This document shows positions 33,601 to 43,574 of a stretch of DNA of 64,000 bases, piece after piece. The position numbers were made by a program, and so were the translations under genes. Every line of letters starts with the position of its first letter. Positions within the stretch are counted from its first letter, which is position 1. The stretch is from Acidobacteriaceae bacterium (GTDB lineage Bacteria; Acidobacteriota; Terriglobia; Terriglobales; Acidobacteriaceae): positions 119,868 through 183,867 of the forward strand of contig DAIDKP010000023.1 of the NCBI GenBank assembly GCA_027449965.1. Direction: 5' to 3'. The notes beneath the pieces are model-generated. The model was given only the letters and a program-made list of their open reading frames with translations, had not been told where the DNA came from and ran no database searches.

Positions 33601-36600
33601 ATGCGTGACAAGCAGATATTTGCCGATCCGGGACGAAAGCGATGGAAGCGCCTGCGTCGGTTGTTCGACGTGACGGCGGTCGTCTCCACGCTGGTCCTTG
33701 TCGCCTTCAGCTTCAATGTGCTGCGACATCAGAATCTGCCAAATCTATTGTTGCCGGTGCCGAAGCATAACTATCGTGCGCTGCCGGACCGCAGCCCGGA
33801 GTTGCGTTCTGCGCGATTGCAGCGTGCCCTGCGGCGCAGGCCGCGCAGAAAAGCCGCGGCGATGGTCATGAATAACGGAGAGGGGTTGCGCGCGGCCTAT
33901 TACACGCCAGACGATGCGGCTAGCTATTCCTCGTTCAAGGAGCATGTTCATCAGATCGACTTCCTCTTTCCGGTATGGCTGCATCTCGACGGTCCTGATT
34001 ATCAGCTGAAGGGAACGACAGATGAAGGGCGCGAGTTTGCCCTTTTCAGCGGTTCGGCGGTGCGCGATCCAGATCAGGAAGACAAGATCAAGCGCGCGAT
34101 TCAGGCTGCGAAGGAAGACACGGAGATTTATCCGGTGCTGCAGAACTTCAGCCCGGCAATTCAGGACTTTGATCCCGGCGTGGCCAGGGTCATCAACAAT
34201 CCGGATCGGCGAACGCAACTGGAAGCGCAGTTAATGCGTTTCTATACGACATTTCCTGCGTATCATGGCCTCTCGCTGGATCTTGAAAATTTGCCCGATG
34301 ATGCGATGCCGGGCTATGAGGCTTTGATCGGCGAACTCTATGCGCAGATGCATCCACGGAAGCTGCGGCTATATGTGAATCTTTCGGTTTCAACCGCAGC
34401 AAAGGACTTTGCCAACATTGCAGCCAACTCCGACGGCATTGTGCTGATGAACTATGACGAGCACGAGGTGGCGAGCGATTCGGGTCCGATTGCCAGTCAG
34501 CAGTGGTTCACTGCGAATCTGACGCGGGCGCTCCAGTCGGTGCCGCGAGAGAAGCTGATCTGCGCAATTGGCAGCTATGGCTACGACTGGGCAGAGACGA
34601 TGCCGACGGGCAAGCATGACCGGCATTTCCAGCCCAAGGTGGTGAATACGGATGTGCTGTCAGTCTCGGATGCGTGGCAGCGCGCTGCGGATGCTGATGC
34701 CGACCTCGATCTGGACTACGACTCGCTCAATGCCCACTACGAGTACGTGGATGAGGATGCGCATCAGCAGCACATGGTCTGGTTTCTGGATGCGGTGACG
34801 GTGCTCGACCAGATGCGAGCGGCGCGCGCGCTGGGAATTCAAACCTTTGCTCTGTGGCGACTGGGATCCGAAGATAGCTCGCTATGGAATATATGGGACA
34901 AGCCGGGAAGCGCAGACGCGCTGAAATCGTTGGGCAGCGTGCCTCCGGGTCACGATGTCGATACCGAAGGCGAGGGCGACATTCTCCGGGTGACGGGCAC
35001 GCCGCAGCCCGGGAAACGCACGGTCACGGTGGATACCGACGACAGCAGCGACCCGACGCGCCAACTGGTTGTGGATGAGCAGATGCAGGTCTATCCACAT
35101 ACCTACACGGTGCGGCAGTATGGCTACCATCCGGACGAAGTGGCGTTGACCTTTGACGATGGACCGGACCCGAAGTGGACGCCAAAGATTCTGGATGTGC
35201 TGAAGGCAAAAGGCGTCAAGGGTACATTCATGATGATTGGCAGCGAGGCGCAGGATCAGGTGAGCCTGATGCGTCGCGTGTTGCGCGAGGGGCATGAGAT
35301 TGGCAATCACACCTATACGCATCCGGATATCAGCGAGATTTCGCCTCGACAGCTCGACATCGAACTGCAACTGACGGAACGTCTGTTTGCCAGCAAGCTG
35401 GGGGTGCAGCCGCTGTATTTTCGTCCGCCATACTCGATCGATCAGGAGCCGGATACGGACGACCAGGCGGCTCCGGTCGAGCGCATTCAGCAGGATGGAT
35501 ATACGATCATCGGCGACAAGATCGATACCGATGACTGGAACGAACATCCACGCAAATCGCCGGAGGAAATTCGCGACTCTGTGCTCTCGCAACTGGAGGT
35601 GATGAAGACCAAGCCGCAGTTTCGCGGCAGCATCATCCTGTTGCACGATGGCGGCGGGGATCGCTCGGCGACGGTGGCCGCGCTGCCGGTGTTGATCGAT
35701 GCGCTGCGGGCGCATGGATACAGGATCGTGCCTGTCTCCGCGCTGATGGGCAAGACGACGGCGGAGGTGATGCCGAAATTAACGATGCGCCAGTATCTGC
35801 GCGCACTGCCGGATTCGATTGCGTTTTCCGGGCTGGCATTCCTGGGTACGATGATTGTCACGGTCTTCTTTGTTGGCGATGTTTTAATGAGTCTGCGGCT
35901 GATCCTGATTGGCATTATGGCGCTGATTGATCGGCTGAAGCCGCGGCCAAAGGTACAGCCAGGCTATGCGCCAGAGGTCGCCGTGCTGGTGCCCGCATAC
36001 AACGAGGAAGCGGTGATTGTGCGCACGGTTCGTTCCGTGCTGAACTCCGATTATGCCGCGCTGCGCGTGATCGTGATTGATGACGGATCCAAGGATCAAA
36101 CGGTGCGCGTTGCGCGCGAGGCATTTCGGCGGGAGATTGCCGAAGGCAAAGTGCTGGTGGTGACGCAGGCAAATGGCGGCAAGGCAGTAGCGCTGAACAA
36201 CGGCCTGGAGCATGTGACCGAAGAGATTTATGTTGGCATCGACGCGGATACGGTGATTGCTTCCGACGCAATCGGCAAGCTGGTCGGGCATTTTTCAGAT
36301 GCCACGGTGGGCGCTGTGGCCGGCAATGCCAAGGTGGGCAATCGCGTGAATCTGTGGACGCGCTGGCAGGCGCTGGAGTACATCACGAGCCAGAACTTTG
36401 AGCGCCGTGCGTTGAATCTGTTTCATGTGGTGACGGTGGTTCCGGGCGCGATTGGCGCGTGGAGGACCGAGGCTGTCAAGCGTGCGCATGGATATCCGAT
36501 CAATACGGTGGCCGAGGACGCTGACCTGACGATGAGCCTGCTCGAACAGGGTCTGAAGGTGATCTACGAGGATAGTTCGCTTGCCTTCACTGAGGCACCC

Positions 36601-37125
36601 ATCGATGCGCGTGGACTGATGCGCCAACGCTTCCGCTGGTCCTTCGGCACCTTGCAGGCGGTGTGGAAGCATCGTGCAGCATTTATGAAAAATCGCGCGA
36701 TGGGTTTCTTTGCACTGCCCAATATCGTGATCTTTCAGATGCTCCTGCCGCTGGTCTCGCCCTTCATCGATCTCATGTTTCTGATCGGAGCGGTGCAGTT
36801 TGGCATCAATCGCTACTATCATCCGGAGACTGCGAGTTCGGCCAGTTTTGAGAAGCTGGTCGCCTACTTCCTTGCCTTCATGGTGATTGACTTCATCACC
36901 TCGTCACTGGCCTTCAGCCTGGAGCGCAGGCATCCGGCAAGCAAGGGCGATGGATGGCTGCTTTTTCACATCTGGTTGCAGCGCTTTGCGTATCGGCAGG
37001 TCTTTTCCGTGGTGCTGTTGAAGACACTGAAGCGCGCCATCGATGGGCGTCCGTTCAACTGGGACAAGCTGGAGCGGACGGCGGTGATGAGCAAGTCGAC
37101 GGATGCGATTGTCCCCTCGAAGTGA
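33601..37125 (+). CDS. Trifunctional polysaccharide protein: GH18-like domain, NodB deacetylase and family 2 glycosyltransferase
   Basis: A 1,174-residue membrane protein joining three activities. A membrane helix near residues 22-42 is followed by a GH18-like barrel (about 80-440) with the catalytic-type motif LSLDLENL (Asp227, Glu229). Next comes a NodB/CE4 polysaccharide deacetylase (about 505-720) with LTFDDGPDPKW (Asp519, Asp520), the GNHTYTHPDI histidines, FRPPYS and LLHDGGG. The C-terminal part (about 790-1,170) is a processive GT2 enzyme with IDDGSKD (Asp827), DADT, EDADLT and QRFRW (1009-1013), flanked by membrane helices. It would make and trim or deacetylate a beta-linked amino-sugar polymer at the inner membrane. 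The ATG at 33601 was chosen over an upstream frame lacking a membrane-protein-like start. Confidence 0.9.
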   Translation: MRDKQIFADPGRKRWKRLRRLFDVTAVVSTLVLVAFSFNVLRHQNLPNLLLPVPKHNYRALPDRSPELRSARLQRALRRRPRRKAAAMVMNNGEGLRAAYYTPDDAASYSSFKEHVHQIDFLFPVWLHLDGPDYQLKGTTDEGREFALFSGSAVRDPDQEDKIKRAIQAAKEDTEIYPVLQNFSPAIQDFDPGVARVINNPDRRTQLEAQLMRFYTTFPAYHGLSLDLENLPDDAMPGYEALIGELYAQMHPRKLRLYVNLSVSTAAKDFANIAANSDGIVLMNYDEHEVASDSGPIASQQWFTANLTRALQSVPREKLICAIGSYGYDWAETMPTGKHDRHFQPKVVNTDVLSVSDAWQRAADADADLDLDYDSLNAHYEYVDEDAHQQHMVWFLDAVTVLDQMRAARALGIQTFALWRLGSEDSSLWNIWDKPGSADALKSLGSVPPGHDVDTEGEGDILRVTGTPQPGKRTVTVDTDDSSDPTRQLVVDEQMQVYPHTYTVRQYGYHPDEVALTFDDGPDPKWTPKILDVLKAKGVKGTFMMIGSEAQDQVSLMRRVLREGHEIGNHTYTHPDISEISPRQLDIELQLTERLFASKLGVQPLYFRPPYSIDQEPDTDDQAAPVERIQQDGYTIIGDKIDTDDWNEHPRKSPEEIRDSVLSQLEVMKTKPQFRGSIILLHDGGGDRSATVAALPVLIDALRAHGYRIVPVSALMGKTTAEVMPKLTMRQYLRALPDSIAFSGLAFLGTMIVTVFFVGDVLMSLRLILIGIMALIDRLKPRPKVQPGYAPEVAVLVPAYNEEAVIVRTVRSVLNSDYAALRVIVIDDGSKDQTVRVAREAFRREIAEGKVLVVTQANGGKAVALNNGLEHVTEEIYVGIDADTVIASDAIGKLVGHFSDATVGAVAGNAKVGNRVNLWTRWQALEYITSQNFERRALNLFHVVTVVPGAIGAWRTEAVKRAHGYPINTVAEDADLTMSLLEQGLKVIYEDSSLAFTEAPIDARGLMRQRFRWSFGTLQAVWKHRAAFMKNRAMGFFALPNIVIFQMLLPLVSPFIDLMFLIGAVQFGINRYYHPETASSASFEKLVAYFLAFMVIDFITSSLAFSLERRHPASKGDGWLLFHIWLQRFAYRQVFSVVLLKTLKRAIDGRPFNWDKLERTAVMSKSTDAIVPSK

Positions 37126-37180
37126 GGGTGCACAACGCTCGCTTTCAGGGTTGCGGATTGCGCCCCCGTGTCTGGCTCAC

Positions 37181-37576
37181 TCAATGCGGCGTGGGCTTGC
37201 CGATGGGCGGCAGCGTGCGCAGATAAGCGATGATCTGCCAGCGCTGACTCTCGGGCAGGCTGCTCCATGGGGGCATACCTTTGTAGGGATTGCCGTGTTG
37301 CAGCATCCATGCGAGGTCTCCATCGGTCGCATGGCGAATCCGCAGACTGCGCAGGCTTGGACGGCCGAAGCGACCCATGGCATCGAAACCATGACAAGGC
37401 GTGCAGTTGTGCTGAAAAAGCTGACGCCCGGCAGCGATGGCGGCGGACTGACCGCGATAGGGATCGCGACGAAGGTGATCTTCATCGGGAACGCGGTGCA
37501 ACCAGGCTCCGCTGGTGGCGGCAAAGAGCGCAACGGAAAAGCTCAGGAACAGCAGCAGAGCGGAAAAACGCTTCAT
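37181..37576 (-). CDS. Secreted c-type cytochrome
   Basis: A 131-residue monohaem cytochrome c with a Sec signal peptide (residues 1-20) and one haem site, NCTPCHGFDAMG (CxxCH). The likely axial methionine is in GNPYKGMPPW near the C-terminus. The arrangement matches small class I cytochromes of the cbb3-type/PQQ-dehydrogenase-partner kind. It ends 55 bases from the convergent trifunctional gene. Its redox partner cannot be told from the neighbours. Confidence 0.88.
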   Translation of the reverse strand: MKRFSALLLFLSFSVALFAATSGAWLHRVPDEDHLRRDPYRGQSAAIAAGRQLFQHNCTPCHGFDAMGRFGRPSLRSLRIRHATDGDLAWMLQHGNPYKGMPPWSSLPESQRWQIIAYLRTLPPIGKPTPH

Positions 37577-37634
37577 ACCATCCTCTGCTTTTCACTCTAA
37601 CGCGTGAGATCGGACGACGCACAGACCTCTGTCA

Positions 37635-38207
37635 TCAATCCTCGATACGCTGTCCGGTGGCAAGGTCGAGGGTGAAGGCGAACTCCTGATCGGTGCGAAT
37701 CTCCCATCCGGTTCCGCAAAGCCGGGTGGCGGTGATGGCGTCGACGGTGATGCCTTCGGAAGAGACGGAGTCCGCCTGCCAGGCTTTTCCGTGCTCACCC
37801 CAGGCCAGGATGTCACGATGCCCGACGAAGAGCAGCAGCGCCGCCGCTGGAACGGCGTAAACCGCGAGCACAGGACGCATCGACAACATCACGAAGCGCT
37901 CTGGATGGCGCGTGGATACAACGTAGGCATAGCCGCCGGAGAGCGCGCAAAGCTCCTCCGGATTGGGCATGGACCAAAGACCGGTGGGCACGACGGGATC
38001 GCGAAATCCAAGTGCAAAAGTGGCCAGAAAAGGTGGATCGCCGAGAGGCGAAATCATCACCTCCAGTGCGCCGCGCTCCACCTCCTCCACTTGAGCGGGA
38101 TAGGTGTGGTGACGCGGCGGCAGGATGAGTGGACGCGAGGGCAGGATCTCTGCCGTCCATGAATGGGAAAAAGGTGAGTGTATCGACACGATTGGACCGC
38201 AGATCAA
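37635..38207 (-). CDS. Hypothetical protein coupled to the HSL-type esterase
   Basis: A 190-residue protein without a recognised domain. Visible features are PPRHHTYPAQVEEVERGALEV near residue 32, NPEELCALSGGYAYVV in the middle and WEIRTDQEFAFTLDLATGQ at the end. There is no clear signal peptide or membrane helix. The likely start is a TTG at 38207 that overlaps the stop codon of the esterase gene (TTGA), implying translational coupling. A later internal start cannot be ruled out. The sequence has the feel of a conserved, soluble beta-rich protein. Confidence 0.68.
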   Translation of the reverse strand: MICGPIVSIHSPFSHSWTAEILPSRPLILPPRHHTYPAQVEEVERGALEVMISPLGDPPFLATFALGFRDPVVPTGLWSMPNPEELCALSGGYAYVVSTRHPERFVMLSMRPVLAVYAVPAAALLLFVGHRDILAWGEHGKAWQADSVSSEGITVDAITATRLCGTGWEIRTDQEFAFTLDLATGQRIED

Positions 38208-39277
38208 TGCTTTTGCTGGAGGTGCTGGAGGAAAAAGTTCGCCATGTCGTGATTGGCTTCGATCGCCTCCGGCAAGGCAGAGTTGTACCAGAAGGCGTGT
38301 GGCAGCCCGTCAAAGACAATCAGCTTCGCATCGTTGCCGGCATTCAGATAAGCGCGATGCAGGTTGGAGGTTCCGCTCAGCAGGATGTCGCGCGTGCTGG
38401 TGACAAAGAGCGTAGGCGGCATGTCATGCAGGTCAGAAAAAATAGGCGAAAGAACAGGATCCTTTCGGCTGGTGTTGCCAACATAGGCAGGAAGCACCTT
38501 ATCCACTTGCACAGGAGCAAGCGGTCCGGCAAAACCATTGGACGAGATGGTGTATAGATAACCAGAATCGCCGGCGCGCGTGAAGTCGCCAAACCCGGAA
38601 AAGATGCCGAGTGCTGCCGGCTCTGGCAAGCCAAGCTGCTTGATGCGGGAGGCAAGCTCGCCGGTGAGAATGGCTCCCGCGGAGGTTCCGTAAAGAACGA
38701 TCTGGCTGGGCTTGTGTGTCTTCAGAAGATCCTTGTAGACGGCAATCGCATCGTCCACTGCGGCGGGAAACGCATGCTCCGGCGAAAGTCGATAGAGCAC
38801 AGCGATGGCGCGTACGCCGGTCATGCCTGCAATCGGCACGGTCTCGGTGTAGGAGCCGGAATCCGAGTCAAAACCGCCGCCATGGACATTGAGCAGAACA
38901 TCGTCACGCAGCGCAGGGTTGGCTTTGGTGGGCTGGATCACGCGCACAGGAACGCCGGCAATCGAAGTATTGGTGATCGTTGCCGGATACAGCTTGAGCC
39001 ACGCGTCGCGGGCAGTCAGTTGCCATGCGTCGGTGCCTTTGCGGCGTTGCGCCAGCGGTGCCGGTGGTGCCGCATCCGGTTGCGCACGGGAGACATCGTG
39101 TTGCGCCTGCGGGCTAAGATCGTCCGGCACAGGAACAATGCGCGTGATGTGCGCGGTGCCGTTGGCGTCGATGAAGGTGGTGTCGCGCTGGGCGGCTGTA
39201 GCCGCTGTGGTCGGCTGAGGGGTTTGTGCTGCGACGGCAAGGCAGGGGATCAACACCAGTGGGAGAAAGATGCGCAT
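38204..39277 (-). CDS. Secreted alpha/beta hydrolase, HSL-type carboxylesterase
   Basis: A 357-residue esterase or lipase with a Sec signal peptide (MRIFLPLVLIPCLAVAAQ). The hormone-sensitive-lipase family motifs are present: the oxyanion-hole sequence LLNVHGGGFDSDSG, the nucleophile elbow YGTSAGA (serine), an aspartate region near LFVTSTRDILL and the catalytic histidine in GLPHAFWYN. It is probably periplasmic and acts on short-chain or acetylated esters, possibly from plant polymers. The ATG at 39277 was chosen because the 58-codon upstream extension has no signal-like features. Its stop overlaps the start of the next gene. Confidence 0.9.
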   Translation of the reverse strand: MRIFLPLVLIPCLAVAAQTPQPTTAATAAQRDTTFIDANGTAHITRIVPVPDDLSPQAQHDVSRAQPDAAPPAPLAQRRKGTDAWQLTARDAWLKLYPATITNTSIAGVPVRVIQPTKANPALRDDVLLNVHGGGFDSDSGSYTETVPIAGMTGVRAIAVLYRLSPEHAFPAAVDDAIAVYKDLLKTHKPSQIVLYGTSAGAILTGELASRIKQLGLPEPAALGIFSGFGDFTRAGDSGYLYTISSNGFAGPLAPVQVDKVLPAYVGNTSRKDPVLSPIFSDLHDMPPTLFVTSTRDILLSGTSNLHRAYLNAGNDAKLIVFDGLPHAFWYNSALPEAIEANHDMANFFLQHLQQKH

Positions 39278-39344
39278 GACAACTCCGGGCGGGAAATTGG
39301 CGAACGAAAGAACGATAGCAGATTGCCCGCACACTGCGATTGAT

Positions 39345-40883
39345 TCAACCGAACTCCTGCACGCGTGCCCAGACCTGCGACCACGGGTCGCGCAGATGAC
39401 GGCAAAGCAGAATCTCCGGCTCGTCGTCGGTCTCTTCGTTGTGTACGCCATCGGGAAGCATGGTGTGGGCGACGATGGAGCAGCTTTGGAAGTTTTTGAG
39501 CTGGTTTTTGAGACTGCTGCCGACGACGATGACCGGGTCAGGCGGAAACGACCCGTAGCCGCGCGCGTGGAAGTCGTTCACGGCGCTGATGGGTGTGGGC
39601 AAGTGAAACTCCGGACCGTAGAGATCAAGCGCACCGGCCTCACCGAAGTTGTTGGCGACGATGCCCAGATGCTGGCGGTCGGCAGCGGGCAGCGCGTCGC
39701 GCACGGCGGCCACCTGAGCGACAAACTGCGGCCAGCCAACTTCGTTGGCCATGTCGGAGTTGTTGGCCATCTGCCACTTCCATGCCGGCGACCCAACGGG
39801 CCAGATGGGCAGGTAAGTCCAGACAACGGCGGCTGCATTGAGCGCGAAGGCGACGAGCAGCGCGGAACGCGCGGCCATGCGCAGCCAGAGTGGACGCTGC
39901 GCCAAAGTGCGTTCCAGGGCGACGGCGCCAGCGGCGAAAAGCAGCGGATAGCCGGGAAGCAGATAGTAGCCCCGCGCCTTCATCAGCGCAAGCAGCAGAA
40001 GCGGGCCAAGATAAAGCGCAGCGAGCAGCCGGTAGCGCGCGCTGCGCAGCAGCGAAATCAGGCCGATCAGAGCCAGCGGAAAGGCCAGCAGCGTGAACTT
40101 GATCTGGTCAGTGAAGAACCCGTTGCCGCGACCAAGACGGACATCGCGCAGGTGAATCGAGTGCTCCATCTGGAGGGTGATCCAGTGATGCTGCGCAAGC
40201 CAGATGAGGTTGGGCGCGGCGATGGCGGTGGCGACCAGGCCGCCAAGCCAGAACCAGCGACTGCGCAGAGCGTGGCACTGCGAAGGCAGTAGCAGAACCG
40301 AGACAAGAAGGCTGGCGACAGGAAAGGCGATGGTGTACTTCGACAGAACTCCGATGCCGATGCCAGCGCCGATGCCGAGCCAGTTGCGCAGGTCGGCGGT
40401 GCGCAGCAGGCGCGCGGCGAAGAAGCCGATGGTGAGCCAGGCGAGCATGTCGAAGGTGTTGTATTGCAGCAGAGAACTGAGCAGCAGGCAGGCGGGAAAT
40501 GCCGCCGCCAGCGCCAGCAGCTGCGCTGCGCGTTGACCCCCCAGCTCGCGTGCGATCAGCCCGGTGAGCACCAGCGAAACTGCATTGGTAACGGCAGCAG
40601 GAATCCGCAGCGCCTGCGGCGAGATGCCAAAGAGCGCAATGGCAATGCGCGCGCTGAAGGAAGTGAACGGCGGAAACGCCACGTAGCCCCACTGGAGGTG
40701 GCGCGCGTCAAAGAGAAACTGTAACTCGTCGCGGTGAAAGCCATATCCGTTGCCCATGGCGAAGTGGATGACGAGCAGCGATGCGGCGCAGACGCTGAGC
40801 AGCAGCGTATCCAGCCGAGGCGAGGGGGTGGGCGCGCGCCGGGTCAAGGTAGGGTTCAAAGTGGGAACCTTTCCCCGGCGCAC
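39345..40883 (-). CDS. ArnT-like membrane glycosyltransferase (GT39/83 type)
   Basis: A protein of about 512 residues with around ten hydrophobic helices. After the first helix comes the loop GYGFHRDELQFLFDARHLQWG, where Asp and Glu sit as in the catalytic loop of ArnT/PMT-type GT-C enzymes. The C-terminal soluble part (about 380-512) contains YGPEFHLPTPISAVNDFHARGYG. It is expected to transfer a sugar from a polyprenyl carrier to an envelope glycan or protein. The start is uncertain: GTG at 40883, or TTG at 40859, which has GGGGAAAGG seven bases upstream. It lies 12 bases after the M14 peptidase gene. Confidence 0.82.
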   Translation of the reverse strand: MRRGKVPTLNPTLTRRAPTPSPRLDTLLLSVCAASLLVIHFAMGNGYGFHRDELQFLFDARHLQWGYVAFPPFTSFSARIAIALFGISPQALRIPAAVTNAVSLVLTGLIARELGGQRAAQLLALAAAFPACLLLSSLLQYNTFDMLAWLTIGFFAARLLRTADLRNWLGIGAGIGIGVLSKYTIAFPVASLLVSVLLLPSQCHALRSRWFWLGGLVATAIAAPNLIWLAQHHWITLQMEHSIHLRDVRLGRGNGFFTDQIKFTLLAFPLALIGLISLLRSARYRLLAALYLGPLLLLALMKARGYYLLPGYPLLFAAGAVALERTLAQRPLWLRMAARSALLVAFALNAAAVVWTYLPIWPVGSPAWKWQMANNSDMANEVGWPQFVAQVAAVRDALPAADRQHLGIVANNFGEAGALDLYGPEFHLPTPISAVNDFHARGYGSFPPDPVIVVGSSLKNQLKNFQSCSIVAHTMLPDGVHNEETDDEPEILLCRHLRDPWSQVWARVQEFG

Positions 40884-40895
40884 GCCAGAACCGGC

Positions 40896-43574
40896 TTATT
40901 CCGCCTGCGCGGGTTTGCCGGGCAGCGGTTTGTCCGCATCCGGATTGCCTGGCGTAAAGGGCGGCTCATCCATTTTGTAGAGTGCATTGAGAAAAAACTT
41001 ATAGCTTCCATGCGACTGCGCTCTCCACTGCGGTTTGAATCCATAGAGGTAGATACGCCCCTGCCCGTAGGAAAGTTCCAGGGCCGCAATCTTGCCTTCG
41101 ACGGCCTCCGGATGTAGCAGCAGGCCGCTTTCAAGCGGATTCGATCCGGTGGGATAACGAGCGAGAACAGCGCCTTTGAATCCGGGCAGAGTGGCAAAGG
41201 CCGGGCCGCGCTCAAACATGACGGAAAGCTCAGCGGGCAGGCCGTAGAGGATGGGCCGGTCGCGCGATTCCGTGTTGACGCGCAGCAAGGCTCCGGAGCA
41301 GAAAAACTTGTCGCTTTTCACCCCTTCCAGCACGTTTTTGACCGGCAGGGAAAACAGTGGGATCAGCGCGGAAGCAGTTTGATTGAAAGCCAGCAGAGTG
41401 CCGCCGTTTTGCACGAATTCGCGCAGGCTCGAAAGTCCTTCTTCGTTGAGTCCACCGGCATATTCTCCGGGTACGATGCCGGGCTTGAAGCCGTTGACCA
41501 GGGAAGCAGCGCGCATGTCGGGCAGGATGATGACATCGACGCGGCTGTTCAGGTCACCAGCACGCATGTCGGCGTTGTAGAGACTGATCGGCTTGTATCC
41601 GTACTGCTCCAGAATCCAGCGCGTCCATCCCTCATCAATCGAAGGCTGCCATGGTCGATAGAGGCCGACACGGGCCGCATGTAGCGGGATCGCGTGGGTC
41701 GGTGCGTGGTCGGTAGCCATTGCAGAAACGCCATATTTCGCAGTCAGATTGGCTGCGGTTGCATGACTCACGCCGCTGATGGCCAGCGCGCCGGTTTCCA
41801 TGCCCTCGGGCGTCTTCGCGGCATCCTTATCCACCGCCACGGAGCCGCCACTGGCAAGTACGTCATTGACCAGACGAAGGCTGGCATTGGCCTGATGGCT
41901 GAGGAGAAAGACCGTACCTGCGCCATCGATTTTTCCGGGTGGAAGATCGATCGTGTTGAGCAGCTTGAGGTTGCCGAGCTGCTCGGCAGGAATGGGATCG
42001 GTGACGGCATCGACCTCGACGCCCATTTGCAGAGGCAGCGTCCAGCCGGTCACGTCATAGGGCAGATCCACGGCCTTCATGCCGCCCGCGCCCAGCGCGT
42101 CAGGATAGCGCTGAACCTCGAACAACTCCTTGGCCATGGCGGAGTAGGGCTGGTTCATCAGGATTACCCACGAACCTGCGGGGTACTTGCGTCCGTTCGC
42201 GGTGAAGCTGTCGGTGACGCCATGCACCTGCAGTCCGTTTTCCTGCATGATCTCTGCCAGATGCTCAGCCTCTGGCGCGTCGCGCTGCACACTGGGAATC
42301 ACATAGGCGTAAGGCGGTGCCTGGGTATACCGCCGGATGTTGTCGCGCGCCGCCTGGTACTGGTTATACAGCAGCGTTTCGCGATATCGGGCCGATGTGT
42401 CCAGCACAGACATCGATCCGGCCACCATGTAGTTGACGGCATCTTTCAGCCGCCACCAGCCGCCTTGCCAGGGCGTCGTGTACATGGTCAGCGCTTTGAG
42501 ATCCTGCATACTTTTCGGGAACTCATCCACGGTGTAGAAGCGCGGCGTGGCGTAGCGATAGAGCGCTGTCTCGGTGAAGAACGAGATCTCGTTACGGAAT
42601 GAGCCAGCGTAGTCGACGAATCCCGGATACCAGTTGTCAAACTCCGATTCGCTGATCGCTCCCGGCATCTGGTGCTCATCCAGATAAGCGGCCATATCCG
42701 TGCCGATCACATTGAACCAGCTCCGCACATAGGGGCTGATGTTGGACGAGATGGGATCGGAAAACGGCGGAATCCAGATGCGAGCCGGAAACGGTGCTGT
42801 CTGATGCTGGCAGTAGAAGACGGCCGGGCTGTACTCCAGCTCGGTCTTTGCCACCACCTGCGACTCTTTCATGTTCAGCATGTAGCCGTCGCGGTTGTTG
42901 TCGTGGCCCACATAATCCTGAAAGAGCCAGGGCATGGGACTGACCTCATACTGTGTGCCCACATGCTTGCGATACCAGGAGACGACCATGTCCTGTCCGT
43001 CGGGATTCAGCGTGGGATAAAGCAGCAGGACGACATTGTTCAGGATGCGATCCACATCCGGGTCGCCCTGCGAAGAGAGCAGTTTGTAGGCCAGTACCAT
43101 GGAGTGCTGCGGCCCGGCCACTTCGTTGGCGTGCAGGCCACCGTCGATGTGGATGATGACACGCGCCTTCTGGGCGAGCGCTTTGGCCGATGCGTCGTCC
43201 AGTCCGTCGGCCATCGAGAGCCGCTTGGTATCGGCCTTCCACTCGTCCAGCCGGGCCAGATTCTCCGGCGAGGAGATCACTGCGACTTCGATATTGCGTC
43301 CTTCCGTGGTCTTGCCCACGGTGAACATGCGGATACGATCCGAGTGCGCCGCCAGCGCGTGGAAGTATTGAAGCTCTTCCTCGTAGTTGGCCAGGTAGTA
43401 GTCATCGCCCGGGTTATGGTCCAGTACGGAGATGGGCGTCGGAACAGCCGTGTTCTGCGCCCATCCATGGATGCTCCCAGCAAAGAGGCTGACGAAAGTC
43501 AAGGCGAGCATACTTCCTCGACCCACTCGGTTTGGATTGGAAGTCGCCATCGGCGGCAGCCAGGTGAATTTCAT
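40896..43574 (-). CDS. Secreted M14-family zinc carboxypeptidase
   Basis: An 892-residue protein with an N-terminal signal segment (hydrophobic stretch about residues 22-40) and an M14 metallopeptidase domain. The zinc-binding HxxE is HANEVAG (His148, Glu151), preceded by VIIHIDGGL. The conserved NPDGQD and GHDNNRDGYMLN blocks follow, and CQHQTAPFPARIW contains the probable third ligand. The long C-terminal half (residues about 450-892) resembles the glutamine-amidotransferase-like extension common in such acidobacterial peptidases. Start ATG 43574 has GAGGGGG seven bases upstream. It probably digests peptides outside the cytoplasm. Confidence 0.85.
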   Translation of the reverse strand: MKFTWLPPMATSNPNRVGRGSMLALTFVSLFAGSIHGWAQNTAVPTPISVLDHNPGDDYYLANYEEELQYFHALAAHSDRIRMFTVGKTTEGRNIEVAVISSPENLARLDEWKADTKRLSMADGLDDASAKALAQKARVIIHIDGGLHANEVAGPQHSMVLAYKLLSSQGDPDVDRILNNVVLLLYPTLNPDGQDMVVSWYRKHVGTQYEVSPMPWLFQDYVGHDNNRDGYMLNMKESQVVAKTELEYSPAVFYCQHQTAPFPARIWIPPFSDPISSNISPYVRSWFNVIGTDMAAYLDEHQMPGAISESEFDNWYPGFVDYAGSFRNEISFFTETALYRYATPRFYTVDEFPKSMQDLKALTMYTTPWQGGWWRLKDAVNYMVAGSMSVLDTSARYRETLLYNQYQAARDNIRRYTQAPPYAYVIPSVQRDAPEAEHLAEIMQENGLQVHGVTDSFTANGRKYPAGSWVILMNQPYSAMAKELFEVQRYPDALGAGGMKAVDLPYDVTGWTLPLQMGVEVDAVTDPIPAEQLGNLKLLNTIDLPPGKIDGAGTVFLLSHQANASLRLVNDVLASGGSVAVDKDAAKTPEGMETGALAISGVSHATAANLTAKYGVSAMATDHAPTHAIPLHAARVGLYRPWQPSIDEGWTRWILEQYGYKPISLYNADMRAGDLNSRVDVIILPDMRAASLVNGFKPGIVPGEYAGGLNEEGLSSLREFVQNGGTLLAFNQTASALIPLFSLPVKNVLEGVKSDKFFCSGALLRVNTESRDRPILYGLPAELSVMFERGPAFATLPGFKGAVLARYPTGSNPLESGLLLHPEAVEGKIAALELSYGQGRIYLYGFKPQWRAQSHGSYKFFLNALYKMDEPPFTPGNPDADKPLPGKPAQAE

